Assembly (NCBI RefSeq): GCF_007655135.1
Contig: NC_045131.1
Span: 8,184,001-8,248,000, forward strand
Direction: 5' to 3'
DNA from: Punica granatum
Taxonomy: Eukaryota; Streptophyta; Magnoliopsida; Myrtales; Lythraceae
Length of the DNA: 64,000 nt
Part shown: positions 11,701 to 23,068 of the stretch, in pieces
Layout: each line of letters begins with the position of its first letter
Numbering within the stretch: position 1 is the first letter of the stretch
The notes under the pieces: model-generated
Database searches by the model: none
Told to the model about the DNA's origin: nothing
What the model saw: only the letters and a program-made list of their open reading frames with translations
Program-made: the position numbers and the translations under genes

Positions 11701-12786
11701 TATGAAGTGAAAGAGAGTGACATCAGAAATAATAAAGAAAGACGGGAGAACAGGGCTCAAGCGACAGATAAAGGAGAATCCATTCCTCTTCTAGTCAGGG
11801 CCGGAAGGTAATTGTAGCTGTTATGGTCTATGTAGCATGAGTTCATAGGCCCAAGAGAAATATTACCTCGTGAGTCTGATACATCAAGCTACTTTGCTTT
11901 CGCATCATAGGGTTCTCGTCTTAGTAATACAGCTGTAATTAACAAGACGCTAGTAGCTGAGCTACCCCGTTTGATGCTCATACTTGCTTCAAGATGCATC
12001 TTCAGAATAAATTATCAAGCTGATTAATGAACAGCCCCCGAAAAAAGCCTCAGCTCTGAACTATTTTAGCAATATTCTGATGGCTTTCATGGCATCATTC
12101 AAGTTATTGGTATTCAGTGTGGGACTAAATCCTCAATCTAACCAAAGTAAACTATAAGGAAGTTCCAATTCCTCTTTTTTTTCCCTCTAACCCCACCACC
12201 CCCACCCCCACAACAACCCGGGAAGGCTCCAACAACTATACGGATCAAGTAAGTTCCAGAAAACCAAGAAGCGAAATTAGAATCTTATAACATAACTAAA
12301 CAGAAGATATACCTGAGCTTATCACTTTGTTATGGAACAACCACCGAATTACAAACCCATTTGAGGTAAGCAGAGAGAATTGGGAAGTGTGAGTTTGCTG
12401 AGGGAAACAAATTTGGCTATTGTGAGAAATAAGTGATATTGATACCAAAAGGGTTGGGTATAGTCAACGTTGGAAAGACAATATTTAACTTATACCTGAA
12501 CTCAGCTTCCTCTCTCCATTGGGCGGTTATACATACACTTGAATTTAATATCAACCGCGCTGGATTTGAAACAACACCAACGAATCTGAAATAAGGACTT
12601 GGATCGTTCATCTATTCAGCAACATTAGACTTTTCATGACAAAGATCAGAAAGTCCTTGCAATTCCCTAACAGAGGCTAAAAAAACCAGTCAGACAATAC
12701 CCCTGATGTTCATAAACATAAACTTCACAAGAAGAAAAGGCAGTAAGCAATAAACATCACAAACTTACTTCACATGGCAGCCAAAC
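8741..12786. other. Spacer with AT-rich sequence, a GC-rich island and possible 3' region of the PPR gene
   Basis: Dinucleotide-rich (TA/TG) sequence lies at 8815-8910. A GTTTGTTTGGATTTAA motif near 9069 resembles a MITE end, but no partner end was found. A GC-rich island at about 9340-9680 repeats the phrase GGGGCCACCA and similar words, and is unlike its AT-rich surroundings. From 9760 to 11050 the sequence is AT-rich with no gene. Two short open stretches at 11057-11634 (+) do not match anything I know. A C-rich tract sits at 12192-12220. The 3' untranslated region of the PPR gene should occupy the part next to 12787. Confidence 0.5.
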
Positions 12787-14862
12787 TTAAGTCGCCCGAT
12801 TTATGACTGCTCGGACCAGTATATTCCAAGTAACAACAGTTGGATTAATTCCGTGTACCAAAGCATTATCCAGGAACCTAATTGCTTCCGCTATTCTACT
12901 GCAAGTACAAAGTCCTTTGAGAGCAATATTGTAAGATATAATATCGGGCCTTAGCCCATTCTTTGAGATGCAAGACCAAATCTCCGAGGCCTTTTCACAG
13001 TCTCTAACCTTGTAAAATCCCTCCATCAAGGTGTTGAGTGTCACGAGATTAGGGACACATTTCCATTTTTCCATCTGGAAATAAAGTTCGAAAGCATCTT
13101 CAGCTTTGCCCACGGAACAGAGTCCATGGAGTATTATATTACACATAGTGACATCAGGTCTAAGACCCATAGAAAGAATTACCCCCCACAACTCAAGGGC
13201 CATATTGACCTTCTTTCCCTTGCAGAGGCCATCCATCAAAGAGCTATAAGTAATCTTGTCAGGTTTGAGTCCTTTCTCTAACATTTCCTTCACAAATAGG
13301 TATGCCTCGGCGTATTTTTCCGCCTTGCATAAGCCTTTTATTAAAGTGTTGTAAGTGACGATTGTTCTGGAGCAATATCTACTGTCCATTTTGTTCACCA
13401 GACAAATTGCATCCTTGAACTTAGAAGTCCGGACAAGGCCATCAATCAGAGGGTTGTAAACATGAGCATCCAGTCTAAACCCAAGCTTAAACATGTGTCC
13501 CAGCATACCAAATGCTTCGTCCATTCTCCCCTCCTTGCATAATCCATTGACCATAGAGGTATAAGCATAAGCATCTAAATCGAGCCCCTCACCTTCTGCC
13601 TCTCCCAATATCTGTATAGCTTTATTCACATATCCATTCCGACACAGCCCATGAATCATGACTCCGTGAGTTGTTGAATCAGCAGGGACACCGTTTGATT
13701 TCAAGAGTTCCCATATCGAAATTGCTCCATCAACATCACCACTCTTGAGTAAACCTTTCATAAAAATGTTATAACTGGCAGCATTGCAACAACTCTCCTT
13801 CTCCATCACCTTCCACAGCTCGAAACTCTCCTTCACTTTCCCCGCTTTACAATACCCATTAAGCATTGAATTGTACACGACCGGATCTGCAGGAACCCCA
13901 CTTTCGACCATCTCTTTGCAAACTCTCTCAGCTGCCTCCACATTCCCGACCTCACACAAAGCGTGAATCAAGCTGCTGTAAGTAAACAAATCCATCTCTC
14001 TTTCATTCTTCTTCATCCTATCCCAAATTTCCAAACAATCATCAAGCTTACCGCACTTGCACAACCCATTAATCATAACATTATAAGTTACAACATTAGG
14101 ATAAACTGAGGGAGATTCCACCAACCTCTCCCACACCTCAGTAGCTTTCTCGAGATCCTGTTTCCTGAAAAACCCGTCAATCAAAATATTATAGCACATA
14201 ACATCAGGTGCCACCCCTCTCTCAGACATTTCGTCGAACAGCTTCAGTGAACCCAGCATGTGACCACTTTTTGCGAGTGCACTCAAGACAGTTCCATAGC
14301 TGTGCACATCAGGGTTCAAGCCATTCTCCCACATCCAATCTAAAACTCTCTTCGCCTTCTCGTACTGCTTCTTCCGACAAGAAATCTTAATCAAGATATT
14401 GTAAGTCTGTAAATTTGGGGACAAACCCGCCGTCTCAAAGTAGGCAAAGAACGACTCGGCCCTGTCCCACTGGTTCGACTCAGTGAACACGTTCAGCAGC
14501 GAGTTGAACGATCTCACTCCAGGCTTGCACCCAAAGATGCTCTCCATGTTGTTAAACATATCTAGAGCTCTGTCGGGGCTTCTGCTTTTGGCGTAGACTT
14601 TCAGAGCAGCCAGCGCCACGTCCTCGGAGCACCTGCACTGCTGCAACCTGATGAGGTCGACGACGCGGCCAACGTGGCCGGTGAGCCGCGGCTCGGCTGC
14701 CAGGAGGCGGAGGATGTGGTGGAACACGGCGGCGGAATGGGCATAGCCGGGGTGGCGGGTGGCTGAGTCGAAGAGGGCGAGGGCGGAGTGAGGATTCTTC
14801 TGGGATTTGAGGAGGGCGAGGAGTCGTTTGGGAGAGAGGTTCTTGGGGAAGTGATGAGACAT
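12787..14862 (-). CDS. P-class pentatricopeptide repeat protein, At3g09060 orthologue
   Basis: Organelle RNA-binding protein; the RNA target is not evident from sequence. Single exon of 691 aa, close to the 687 aa I recall for At3g09060, with a near-identical N-terminal block (SPKRLLALLKSQKNPHSALA, FDSATRHPGYAHS) and a matching C-terminus (SYNIALKGLCTCSRI, TWNILVRAVINR). From about residue 115 to the end it is an almost continuous series of 35-residue repeats of the P type, for example VVTYNTLIKGLCKAEKYAEA and DKITYSSLMDGLCKGKKVNM. There is no E, DYW or SMR tail. The start at 14862 is the first ATG in frame with the conserved FPKNLSPK opening. The N-terminus is not an obvious transit peptide, so mitochondrial or plastid placement is open. 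The lack of introns is usual for the family. Confidence 0.95.
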   Translation of the reverse strand: MSHHFPKNLSPKRLLALLKSQKNPHSALALFDSATRHPGYAHSAAVFHHILRLLAAEPRLTGHVGRVVDLIRLQQCRCSEDVALAALKVYAKSRSPDRALDMFNNMESIFGCKPGVRSFNSLLNVFTESNQWDRAESFFAYFETAGLSPNLQTYNILIKISCRKKQYEKAKRVLDWMWENGLNPDVHSYGTVLSALAKSGHMLGSLKLFDEMSERGVAPDVMCYNILIDGFFRKQDLEKATEVWERLVESPSVYPNVVTYNVMINGLCKCGKLDDCLEIWDRMKKNEREMDLFTYSSLIHALCEVGNVEAAERVCKEMVESGVPADPVVYNSMLNGYCKAGKVKESFELWKVMEKESCCNAASYNIFMKGLLKSGDVDGAISIWELLKSNGVPADSTTHGVMIHGLCRNGYVNKAIQILGEAEGEGLDLDAYAYTSMVNGLCKEGRMDEAFGMLGHMFKLGFRLDAHVYNPLIDGLVRTSKFKDAICLVNKMDSRYCSRTIVTYNTLIKGLCKAEKYAEAYLFVKEMLEKGLKPDKITYSSLMDGLCKGKKVNMALELWGVILSMGLRPDVTMCNIILHGLCSVGKAEDAFELYFQMEKWKCVPNLVTLNTLMEGFYKVRDCEKASEIWSCISKNGLRPDIISYNIALKGLCTCSRIAEAIRFLDNALVHGINPTVVTWNILVRAVINRAT

Positions 14863-16781
14863 AGTCGGTTTCGGAGCTTCCCTCCGTCATCTTTCATAGC
14901 ATTGTATTGTTGCCGAAGTTACTCGCCGGCGACGGAGACAGGACAGGAGAGCAAAGCAGGGCCTTTTGCTGACCTTTTCCTCTCTCGGCGCTAGTCCGGG
15001 GGTTTCTTCTTAAATAGGGAGCGGATGAACATTTCCATAATTTCATTTCACTTTATTACAAAACTGTAATAACCAATTTTATTTTTTTTTATTAAAAAGG
15101 TTTTTAAAGTTCCAGGGAAAACAAAATAAAATTTAGAGCAAAAGGCACTTTGCCCTGCTTCTGACTTAGAAGGGTTACGAAGAAGAAGAAGAAGAAGAAG
15201 AAGTGGATTATAGAGGAGGATTACAATAATAACTCTTTATAATACACCATTTCATAGTCCTCCTAAAACCTCGATCCAAATTAAGTAGTCAATGATACGA
15301 AATATTGGTCCTAAATCTTTAAAAATTAGTACGAAGTGCCCCAATTTTACAAAAAAAAATAAGCATTGCCCACTCGAGTTATTTTTCCGGCCATAAAAGA
15401 AGCTGAGATCGGAGGAGTTGGACAGCCAGCGGGGCGCCCCAACCCCTTTCTCCAATCTTCTATTCATCCTTTTCTTTTATATATATTTATATTTATATTT
15501 ATATATAAGCTCGAGATTTTGGAAAAGACAACGCTCCCAGTTTTAAAATAGACGCATACCACCCTTATTTCTATGTAGGTGAAAGTGGCGGATGAGTCCC
15601 ACTAATGAGAATTGAATTCGAGATATCTTGATCTAGAACGACGCTTTGTGTTACTGCACTAGGACCCATTCCTTTGTTTATGTGTATTACTTATTGTTCA
15701 TCTCTCTCAATTTGGTGCATGAGGACCCTCCTCGCCAGCCACCACCCTCATTGGTGAGATTGCTAGCTACCTTTGAGGGAGCCAACGACCTTGACTATGG
15801 GGGTGGTGGTCAATGGGGAGGCCCGTCTTCTTCGATCGGAACCAGTTTGCTTCACTTTTCTTTTCTTTTTTGAATTTTTATATTTATAATTTTTTCAGCG
15901 GATCAAGTGTGACTTTTGCCCCCATGAAGTCTAGCCGGCAACAAGTAAAGCGGGTTCTTCCGACAAGAAATTATCCGTCAATGCAAAAGAATCTTGTTCA
16001 ACAAAGATTATCAATATCGATCTGAAACAGTAAACGCGAACGTACTCCAGCAGTTTATTTTGAGACCAGTCCACTTCCCGTGTGCTTATCGTCTCATTCA
16101 AGTAAAGAAATCGATGGAAAGCAAGCGGGGAGGAAAAAAGGCCGGTTTCGAAAAATTTGCAGGAAATGGAAAGAGGCAAAGAGTGCAAAACATCGTTCAA
16201 TCGGGATCACCTCGAAGACACGATCAGAGAGAGGGGGGGAGGGAGGGGGGACACTGTACTCACAAAATGAAAGGAAGCTCACCAAATCTAATATCTAATA
16301 TTGGTCCTTAAAATTGGCTAATCATTCAAAACAAAACTAACAATTGCTACACAGAAATAAAAGAGAATAAATCGATACTGACATACAAACGGTTGTGACC
16401 CTACTAATATCCTGACTCTATCTATCTTAACAGCAGCTGTAAGAGGGAAAAACCAAAAGATTAATTCCAGCCCTTCAGTCACACCTGATTATACAGGCAT
16501 CTACTTAACTCGATCAGACGATTCACTATCACCGACCACGACAACAACAGGACATTACGGCTGCAAGCCAATGAAAAGCCTAGAGAAGCGGAGCCCTTTC
16601 TCGATGTTCGCCTGCTTAGGCAGCCCAAATCTTTTAGCAGAGTAACCTTCCATCTAACCTTACTATCAGTATATACTTTGATCTGCCACTGCCCAATCTG
16701 AGGACACCATCCCATCCCAGCTCTTTCCTCCTCCTATAGAACCCAAGTCGGAAAGTGCATCGCCTATCGCTGCCAAGAGTT
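14863..16781. other. Spacer: PPR gene promoter side, then 3' side of the capping enzyme gene
   Basis: The PPR leader begins at 14863 and runs rightward. A (GAA)8-like microsatellite lies at about 15179-15206, a TATATTTATA-rich stretch at 15478-15508, and a GC-richer block with CCACCACC words at 15720-15840. A purine-rich tract with long G runs lies near 16225-16255. The 3' untranslated region of the capping enzyme should end somewhere in 16300-16781. No additional gene is supported. Confidence 0.5.
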
Positions 16782-19700
16782 TTACCGACGCCGAGCTAAG
16801 TTCATCTCACTCTTTATCCTATCAGCGTACATCGGGAGGCAAATGATCTCATTGATCTCGCTCAGCAACACATCCTCCGTGATGTTGTCCTTTATGCTCC
16901 GCATCACCTGGTAATGAGAACATAAACAGGGCATCGCAAATAGTGGTGGTAAGGGATTTGACCATATTAACCGGATCTGTTTGGTCATGGAAACAGCTTC
17001 ACATTTTCATTTTCTTGAACAAGGTACTAAATGATGGGAATGTAGGGAAAATGGACCTTCCGGTAAGTGTTTATTTCGTTTGGAGTATTTTTGTCCACCC
17101 TTGTCCGCATGCAGACCCATACATGTTCATCAGAGTCCCAAGAGCACTCTATAATCTTCCCAGAGTATGTAGAAGGATCCAACCCAGCTGCATTTTTTGG
17201 ATAGGACGGACAAAAAAGTCATAATCACAAGATTGGCAACTAAAGAACAAGCACTGCGAAGGTAAAATCATGAGGCGCACAAACAGAACCTATGAGGGCC
17301 AGAACAACTGCTTAAACACACTCCGCCGACAGTTAATGGTGCATTATAGAAGAAATAAAATGTCCAATAATCAGTACTTTCTGCATTACTACAATATCGA
17401 GTAATTTCAATTGTACATCCCACATATAAGAACATGAATCAGGCGGAAATCTATACTGCTGAACTCTTCCAATTATGAATACCTATAAGTGCCCCGTGAG
17501 TGCATTAATATATTTGTATAATTAATGTGTTGCAAATGCATAAGAATCAACACCAACCAACATAAAAGAACGCAAGACAAAGACAAGGATTTCATTTAAA
17601 CCTGCAAACACAACCCTCTGTCCATCCATCTCTTTCTTCCTCCCACGCTCATTAATAAACAACTTCTCATATCCATCATCATCAACCTGTTTAAGGAGGC
17701 AGTCTGTGAGCAGCTGAAGAGATATCCAGACTCCAGAAGAGATTGAAAGTAATGCTAGGTGAAAGAAAACAACCTCAAACAGAAAATCCACCGAGTTCAT
17801 TTCGGGATACTTCCATTTCAAAAGGCCCTCGTGTGTCCGAGGAACATATGGATCATCCCAGCCCTGGCAGGATCAATACTTGTTACATAATACATAAATT
17901 CGCTTATCCAAAAGTAGAAGCTCTATTAAAGAAAGATTCTTCTTAAGGAACTCCAAGCTAAGGTGAGATTTATTATAATGCAACCTAAACCGTGAGATAA
18001 AGGCATTTTATTTATTGTATAAATCAGAACTACATAGGCCGTTTCACTTCAACCACCTGAAAGATGAGACCATCAGCATCATGTGAAAGTTTTGGAATGA
18101 ATTCCTTTAACACCTTGGTCACAGTGGAGAGCAACCAGAAATCCTTTCTCCTCACCTGGAAGTATATAAGAACACAACCAGCCAGAATGCTGTTATTATT
18201 ACACGATTATCATCACCTAGGAAATCATTTTAGTGTTTTGGCAGATTGTAGTTCTCACCTTGAAAGGTTCAAGGTCGTATCTGTAATAAGGATTCCTGCT
18301 CTGATAAATGTTATGTCGCTCAGCATTTCGAGGTTCAACAACTTCTTTCTCTATCATTTTCCATCGTTCATGAAAAGGGTGCTGCATAAGTTATGAAAAA
18401 GTAACAAAGGCATATAACCATAAGATAACTGAACATGCAACAATATTAAGCATTTAATAGAATTTTCAAATGAGATCAATTCAACCTCTACGAGGGAGAC
18501 ATGATTGAGTGCTATGAGGTCATAGATGAGGTATCTTCTCTCCTGCTTCTGTGAATCCGGCATTGTATCGATTATCATCTCACCATCAAGTAAAGTATAA
18601 TGGTGAGTCTTCTCACCTATACCCTTCACAGCCAAGGAAATGTCAAATTGGTGTATCTTACATTATAAAGAATTTCAGGGAATACGAACATTATAAGAAG
18701 CAGAGAAAAATCCGTACATCACTTGTTCTGCAAGGAAATCTCATCTGAACCCTCCTGAAATTAAAACTCCGATCAATCAGATAGCACCCATCAACAGTTA
18801 TTAGCATCATGTATCGCGTTCCATCAGCTTTCCAAGTAGCATAATAATACCGCTGCCTCAGCAGCTGTAAATTTTCCCTGCAAGCAACAACAGATAAACC
18901 CGTTTATCAATTTACAGGCATAGGAAGAGTAGCAAACGATTAATCATTTTCAGTTCTTTCTTCCTTTATTTCTGATGCCAAAATGGAAAAGGAAGGAGAG
19001 CAAAAACCAAAATCTGGATGATGCACCAACTACAATCTGGCAATATCATTTTTTAGAATTTAAAATGGCATCAACATCAAACTTATGCTTAGATATATAT
19101 CAATTGCAAAAGCCACTATTATGAATAGAGAACGAAAAGAAAAACACAGATAGCAGCAGCAGCATCTACACAGTATTAAAGCTGCAACTGTCACAGAGAC
19201 ATGTCTCATTGTCTAGTTACTACATATTAGTCCACAGGATAAGCAAGTTCATCGTCCTTGATTGTGCGAAAATTGGGTATCCTTGGATCCCTTGCTGCTC
19301 AAATCAAATGATTTCTCCCCTATTTTGGGTAAAAGCAATCAGAACAAGAAGATTAGTCATACAGATATTACAGGACAACGGAATACCTGCTAAGAGAAAC
19401 TGGGTGTGACCCTGGAAATTGCATTCCTCCCCTTGGCTGAAATTAAAAAAAAAAAAAAAAAAAAGGTCAATCTGATATTTATAATTGCCAACCAAGAACA
19501 ATTATACCCTGGAGGAAATTACACATGGAACCAAGTTCTCACTAAACTAATATGTGATGTTTTGCAACTTAACAATATCAACTATCAAATTCAAATGCTA
19601 TAAATTTGCCAATTCCAATTCCTTCCACTTCTTACTTTACACACTAGTAACTAGTAAGCAACCATAAATCTCGGAATGGGCTGCCTAAATCCTTACCCGA

Positions 19701-22700
19701 GCATTCAACTTAAGGGTTTGGTAGCAGAATCTGCGAAATTCATCAGCCTGTTCCACTGGTATGTCATCTCCCAAGACATCATCATTTGTCATTCGTGCCT
19801 CAGTCTCGCGGTTATCCTATAAGAAATGGCAGCATTGAACACATCTAATCAGGAAACTTATACTTAGGCATTTAGATCCTTAAGTCCCAACTTAGTGCAC
19901 AGCTTTTTCTTTCATTTATTTCTTGCCCCCACTGACTTCTCTGAAGAACTGCATTCTCAAAACATACCAATAGCCCTAGAGTCATCAGCACGCACAGAAT
20001 GACACAAGGAAAAGACTTCAAGCAGAACTACTAAAAGAATCAAAGAATATGCAAGAAGATAGATGAAACCCAATCACTAGAGACACTAGTAATTATTGAA
20101 TTGTGAATGACTCATTGTTCATCAGATTAAGGCCAAAGCCAAGATAGAACCTAAAAAACCACAGAAAATAAGTATCATAAAGAGTGATCAACAACTGAGG
20201 AAACTGCTTAAAAATTGGAAAGCTGACTAAAGATGTAATGGAATCACTGGGGAAGGGCTTCCATTGCACAAATATACCAACAAATCATGTAAACAAAGCC
20301 CATATACCGCAAAAAGTGACAGATGAAATGAACTAATACCTCTTAGTGGAATAATGCAAATGATTCCGATTCTGGCTCATGATCATGCTAATTTCATTTG
20401 GAAGCAGGTTTCCAGATATGACATGCATATTGGTCAGAATCAACTGCAAAGTAAGATACTAAAATGTGTCGAAAGACTTACAAGAATCGGAGCTGTAAGA
20501 TTTCCATCATCGTCCTCATCAGGCATCGCTTCACCGTTGAGGTCAAGATCGGATGACCGCTTCCACTCAGGAGTAGAGGGACAGATCATTTCAGGCTTCT
20601 TTTCATGATAAAAGGTATATAATGCATCGATGTAGTCTGGTTTGTAGATTCCAGGAGGACGTGCATCCGCAAATTTTTTGATAGCCTGCACAATGGAAAA
20701 GCAAAAACAAAGGAAATGCAGTGACATTTCAGAAAAGAGCAACTTCCAGAAGCAGAATGAGTGAGTCACGAATCCCCACCTGGGTGACAGACATTGATGT
20801 GGAACGCATAAGATAATGAATGATCATATATCCTGTACGGTTATGCCCATGTGTACAGTGAACAAGTATGTGTTTCTTGGTTTGTTTATGACGAGAAAGA
20901 AACTGAGAGACCTGAAACGAAAAATGACACTTGTAAAGATATGGATGTTTACAGTAATACTTACAAACACAATTCATTAGTTTGCAAGAAAAAATATTCT
21001 GTGCTTTCATGCTTGAATAACCATACACCTTTTTCAGCCTAATTTCCACATCCAAGACTTTCCAATTCTTTTACGAAGAGGACCAATACTTTCCTCATAT
21101 TATTGACTTCACCTCTATTGTTCTAAGCAACAAGCAAAAGTTGAAATGCAACTATACTTAATATGTAGAAATCATAATTATGATGATACACGATAAAGCC
21201 AGCAGAAAAGTCAAAAAAGCTTGAATAAAACTCAAATGTCTTCTAATTCCACCTCATGAAAAGGTGAAAAACATCAAGTCAGAGAAATCAGAAGAGCAAT
21301 TTTTCCCAGCAGAAACAGAGACAAATAACATGTATCCTCCAGCAAGGAAAGGAGCAGAAGATACATGCTAATTTGACTAGTGCAATATACCATTTGAAAA
21401 CTCATACCTCATAAACAAACTCATTTACTTGAGCATTACTTGGAACAGCATCCCTGCCAACGCATGCAATCTAACAAACAATTGAAATTTAAAGATGGTT
21501 AAACGTTAAAGTCCAGAGAGAGGAGAAATCGTGAGATCACTGTACAACAGAAATGCAGCTCTCACCTTAACATGCTTAATACCCTCTTTCTTTAGATCTA
21601 ATGCTGAGTAGTAGCGAGTGGTATTGGTCAAATCAATCACCAGACCAAGCTGGAAATTGGAAAAAGGCTTAGCATCTCAAAAATGTTTGAACTCAATAGC
21701 CAATAATATAAAGCATTACCACAATTAGTAGCAAAAGTTTCATCGTGGAAAATAGACTTTCATATATTTTCACTATATGTACCATGAAAGAAAGGGGTTC
21801 AAAAGAAAAGCTCACTTTTCTTCCCATAACTCTCTGTTGATGAATCACTTGCTTGAACGAGTATCTTTTCCCAGGAGGAATACAGTCATTAAAGGATTCA
21901 CCGAGTGGAACCTTAGAAGGAATGAAGCAGTCTATCTCTTGACCAAATGCTGGGCAATCTAACCAACCTGTAAAAGAACAACTCTTCAGAGATCCCAGGA
22001 GAAGAGGAATTTGTCAACTAGAAAGAGCACAGGCATGAAAGGAACTGCAAGCACCCACAGACGAAATGTAAGCTGCATCAAAAGGAATCCCTAAAGCCAC
22101 TAATCACTCAAATCAGAAATGTAAAAAGGAGGGAAAAATAAGATGTTCAGCACAATCACAGTGAAACAAGATGCAAAACTACATTTGAGTTATTCAGAAG
22201 AGGATTATGCCCCATTTCTGACATGACATGCATCCATAGTAAACTAGTTTTGGACAGACAAGAAGCAACATAATCATGTCTGGTTAACCCATTTGTGTGC
22301 TTCACACCAAGCAACCAGACATTGCAGTAATTTCACGTGATCCCTTTGCAGATTCATGCTAGTTGTATGCAGTTCATTTCTTCTATGTAGTTCCTACAGA
22401 AGAACCACCAAAGCTGCCAGATTCAATGAAACGTTTATGCAAATGCAAGTGTCTTCAGCAGCAAAAGAAAAGGATCGAACAGATTCTCAGGTTTATCAAA
22501 AACCAAACAAGCTCTACATATGACTCAACCAAAGAGATAAAATACCAGACGGAAGCTTCGATTTATCGTAAGATCTAAAGTGTTTCGTTTGATAAAACTG
22601 ATCAGCTCGCTGCACCATATTAGTTGGTCTTTCCTCGGCACGTTCTTTCTTCAGTCTTTTGCGTCTTTCATCACGTTCCTGACAAAAGAATGAGATGTCA

Positions 22701-23068
22701 TCAAAAAGCATATCTTGAGGTTAAGACAGGTAACAATACAAGCGGGTAGACAAATGCCAGGAGTCATTCCAGTATACATATTATAAGCATGGACAGGTAA
22801 AATTAAACCCCAAAACAGAAAATTGTAAGGAACAGAAAGGAAACGAAGAGAAGGATACAAGTGCGGAACTCCATAAGAAATTACTGCAGCTAATCAGGTT
22901 GTATAAAACATTAAAAAACAGGTTTATTCAAAATTTTATGGTAAAAATGAAACTCACCCGATTAGCAATATCAACAGCAGACTCTATGTGATCCCCTGGA
23001 GCAGCATATTCTTGAACATGCCGATCATAAGTTTCTTCCTCTTCCTCGGGCAATGCATTTAGGTCCAT
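16782..23068 (-). CDS. mRNA capping enzyme (RNA 5'-triphosphatase + guanylyltransferase), ARCP-like
   Basis: Nuclear bifunctional enzyme that removes the gamma phosphate from nascent pre-mRNA and adds GMP. Seventeen coding exons: 23068-22958, 22678-22546, 21967-21816, 21649-21566, 21470-21408, 20911-20780, 20685-20482, 19816-19697, 19436-19387, 18877-18718, 18623-18486, 18381-18259, 18155-18057, 17863-17774, 17686-17602, 17187-17057, 16907-16782. All junctions are GT-AG and keep frame, giving 666 aa, the normal plant length. The N-terminus starts MDLNALPEEEEETYD. The triphosphatase loop HCTHGHNRTG (cysteine phosphatase signature) is near residue 200. The guanylyltransferase has the nucleotidyl-lysine motif KADGTR (about 350), then HYTLLDGEMIID, DGLIFQ and LLKWKYPEMNSVDF. 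It closes with ITEDVLLSEI and LPMYADRI. A splice pair at 23734/23168 suggests an untranslated first exon and a leader intron of about 565 bp. Arabidopsis relative: At3g09100. Confidence 0.96.
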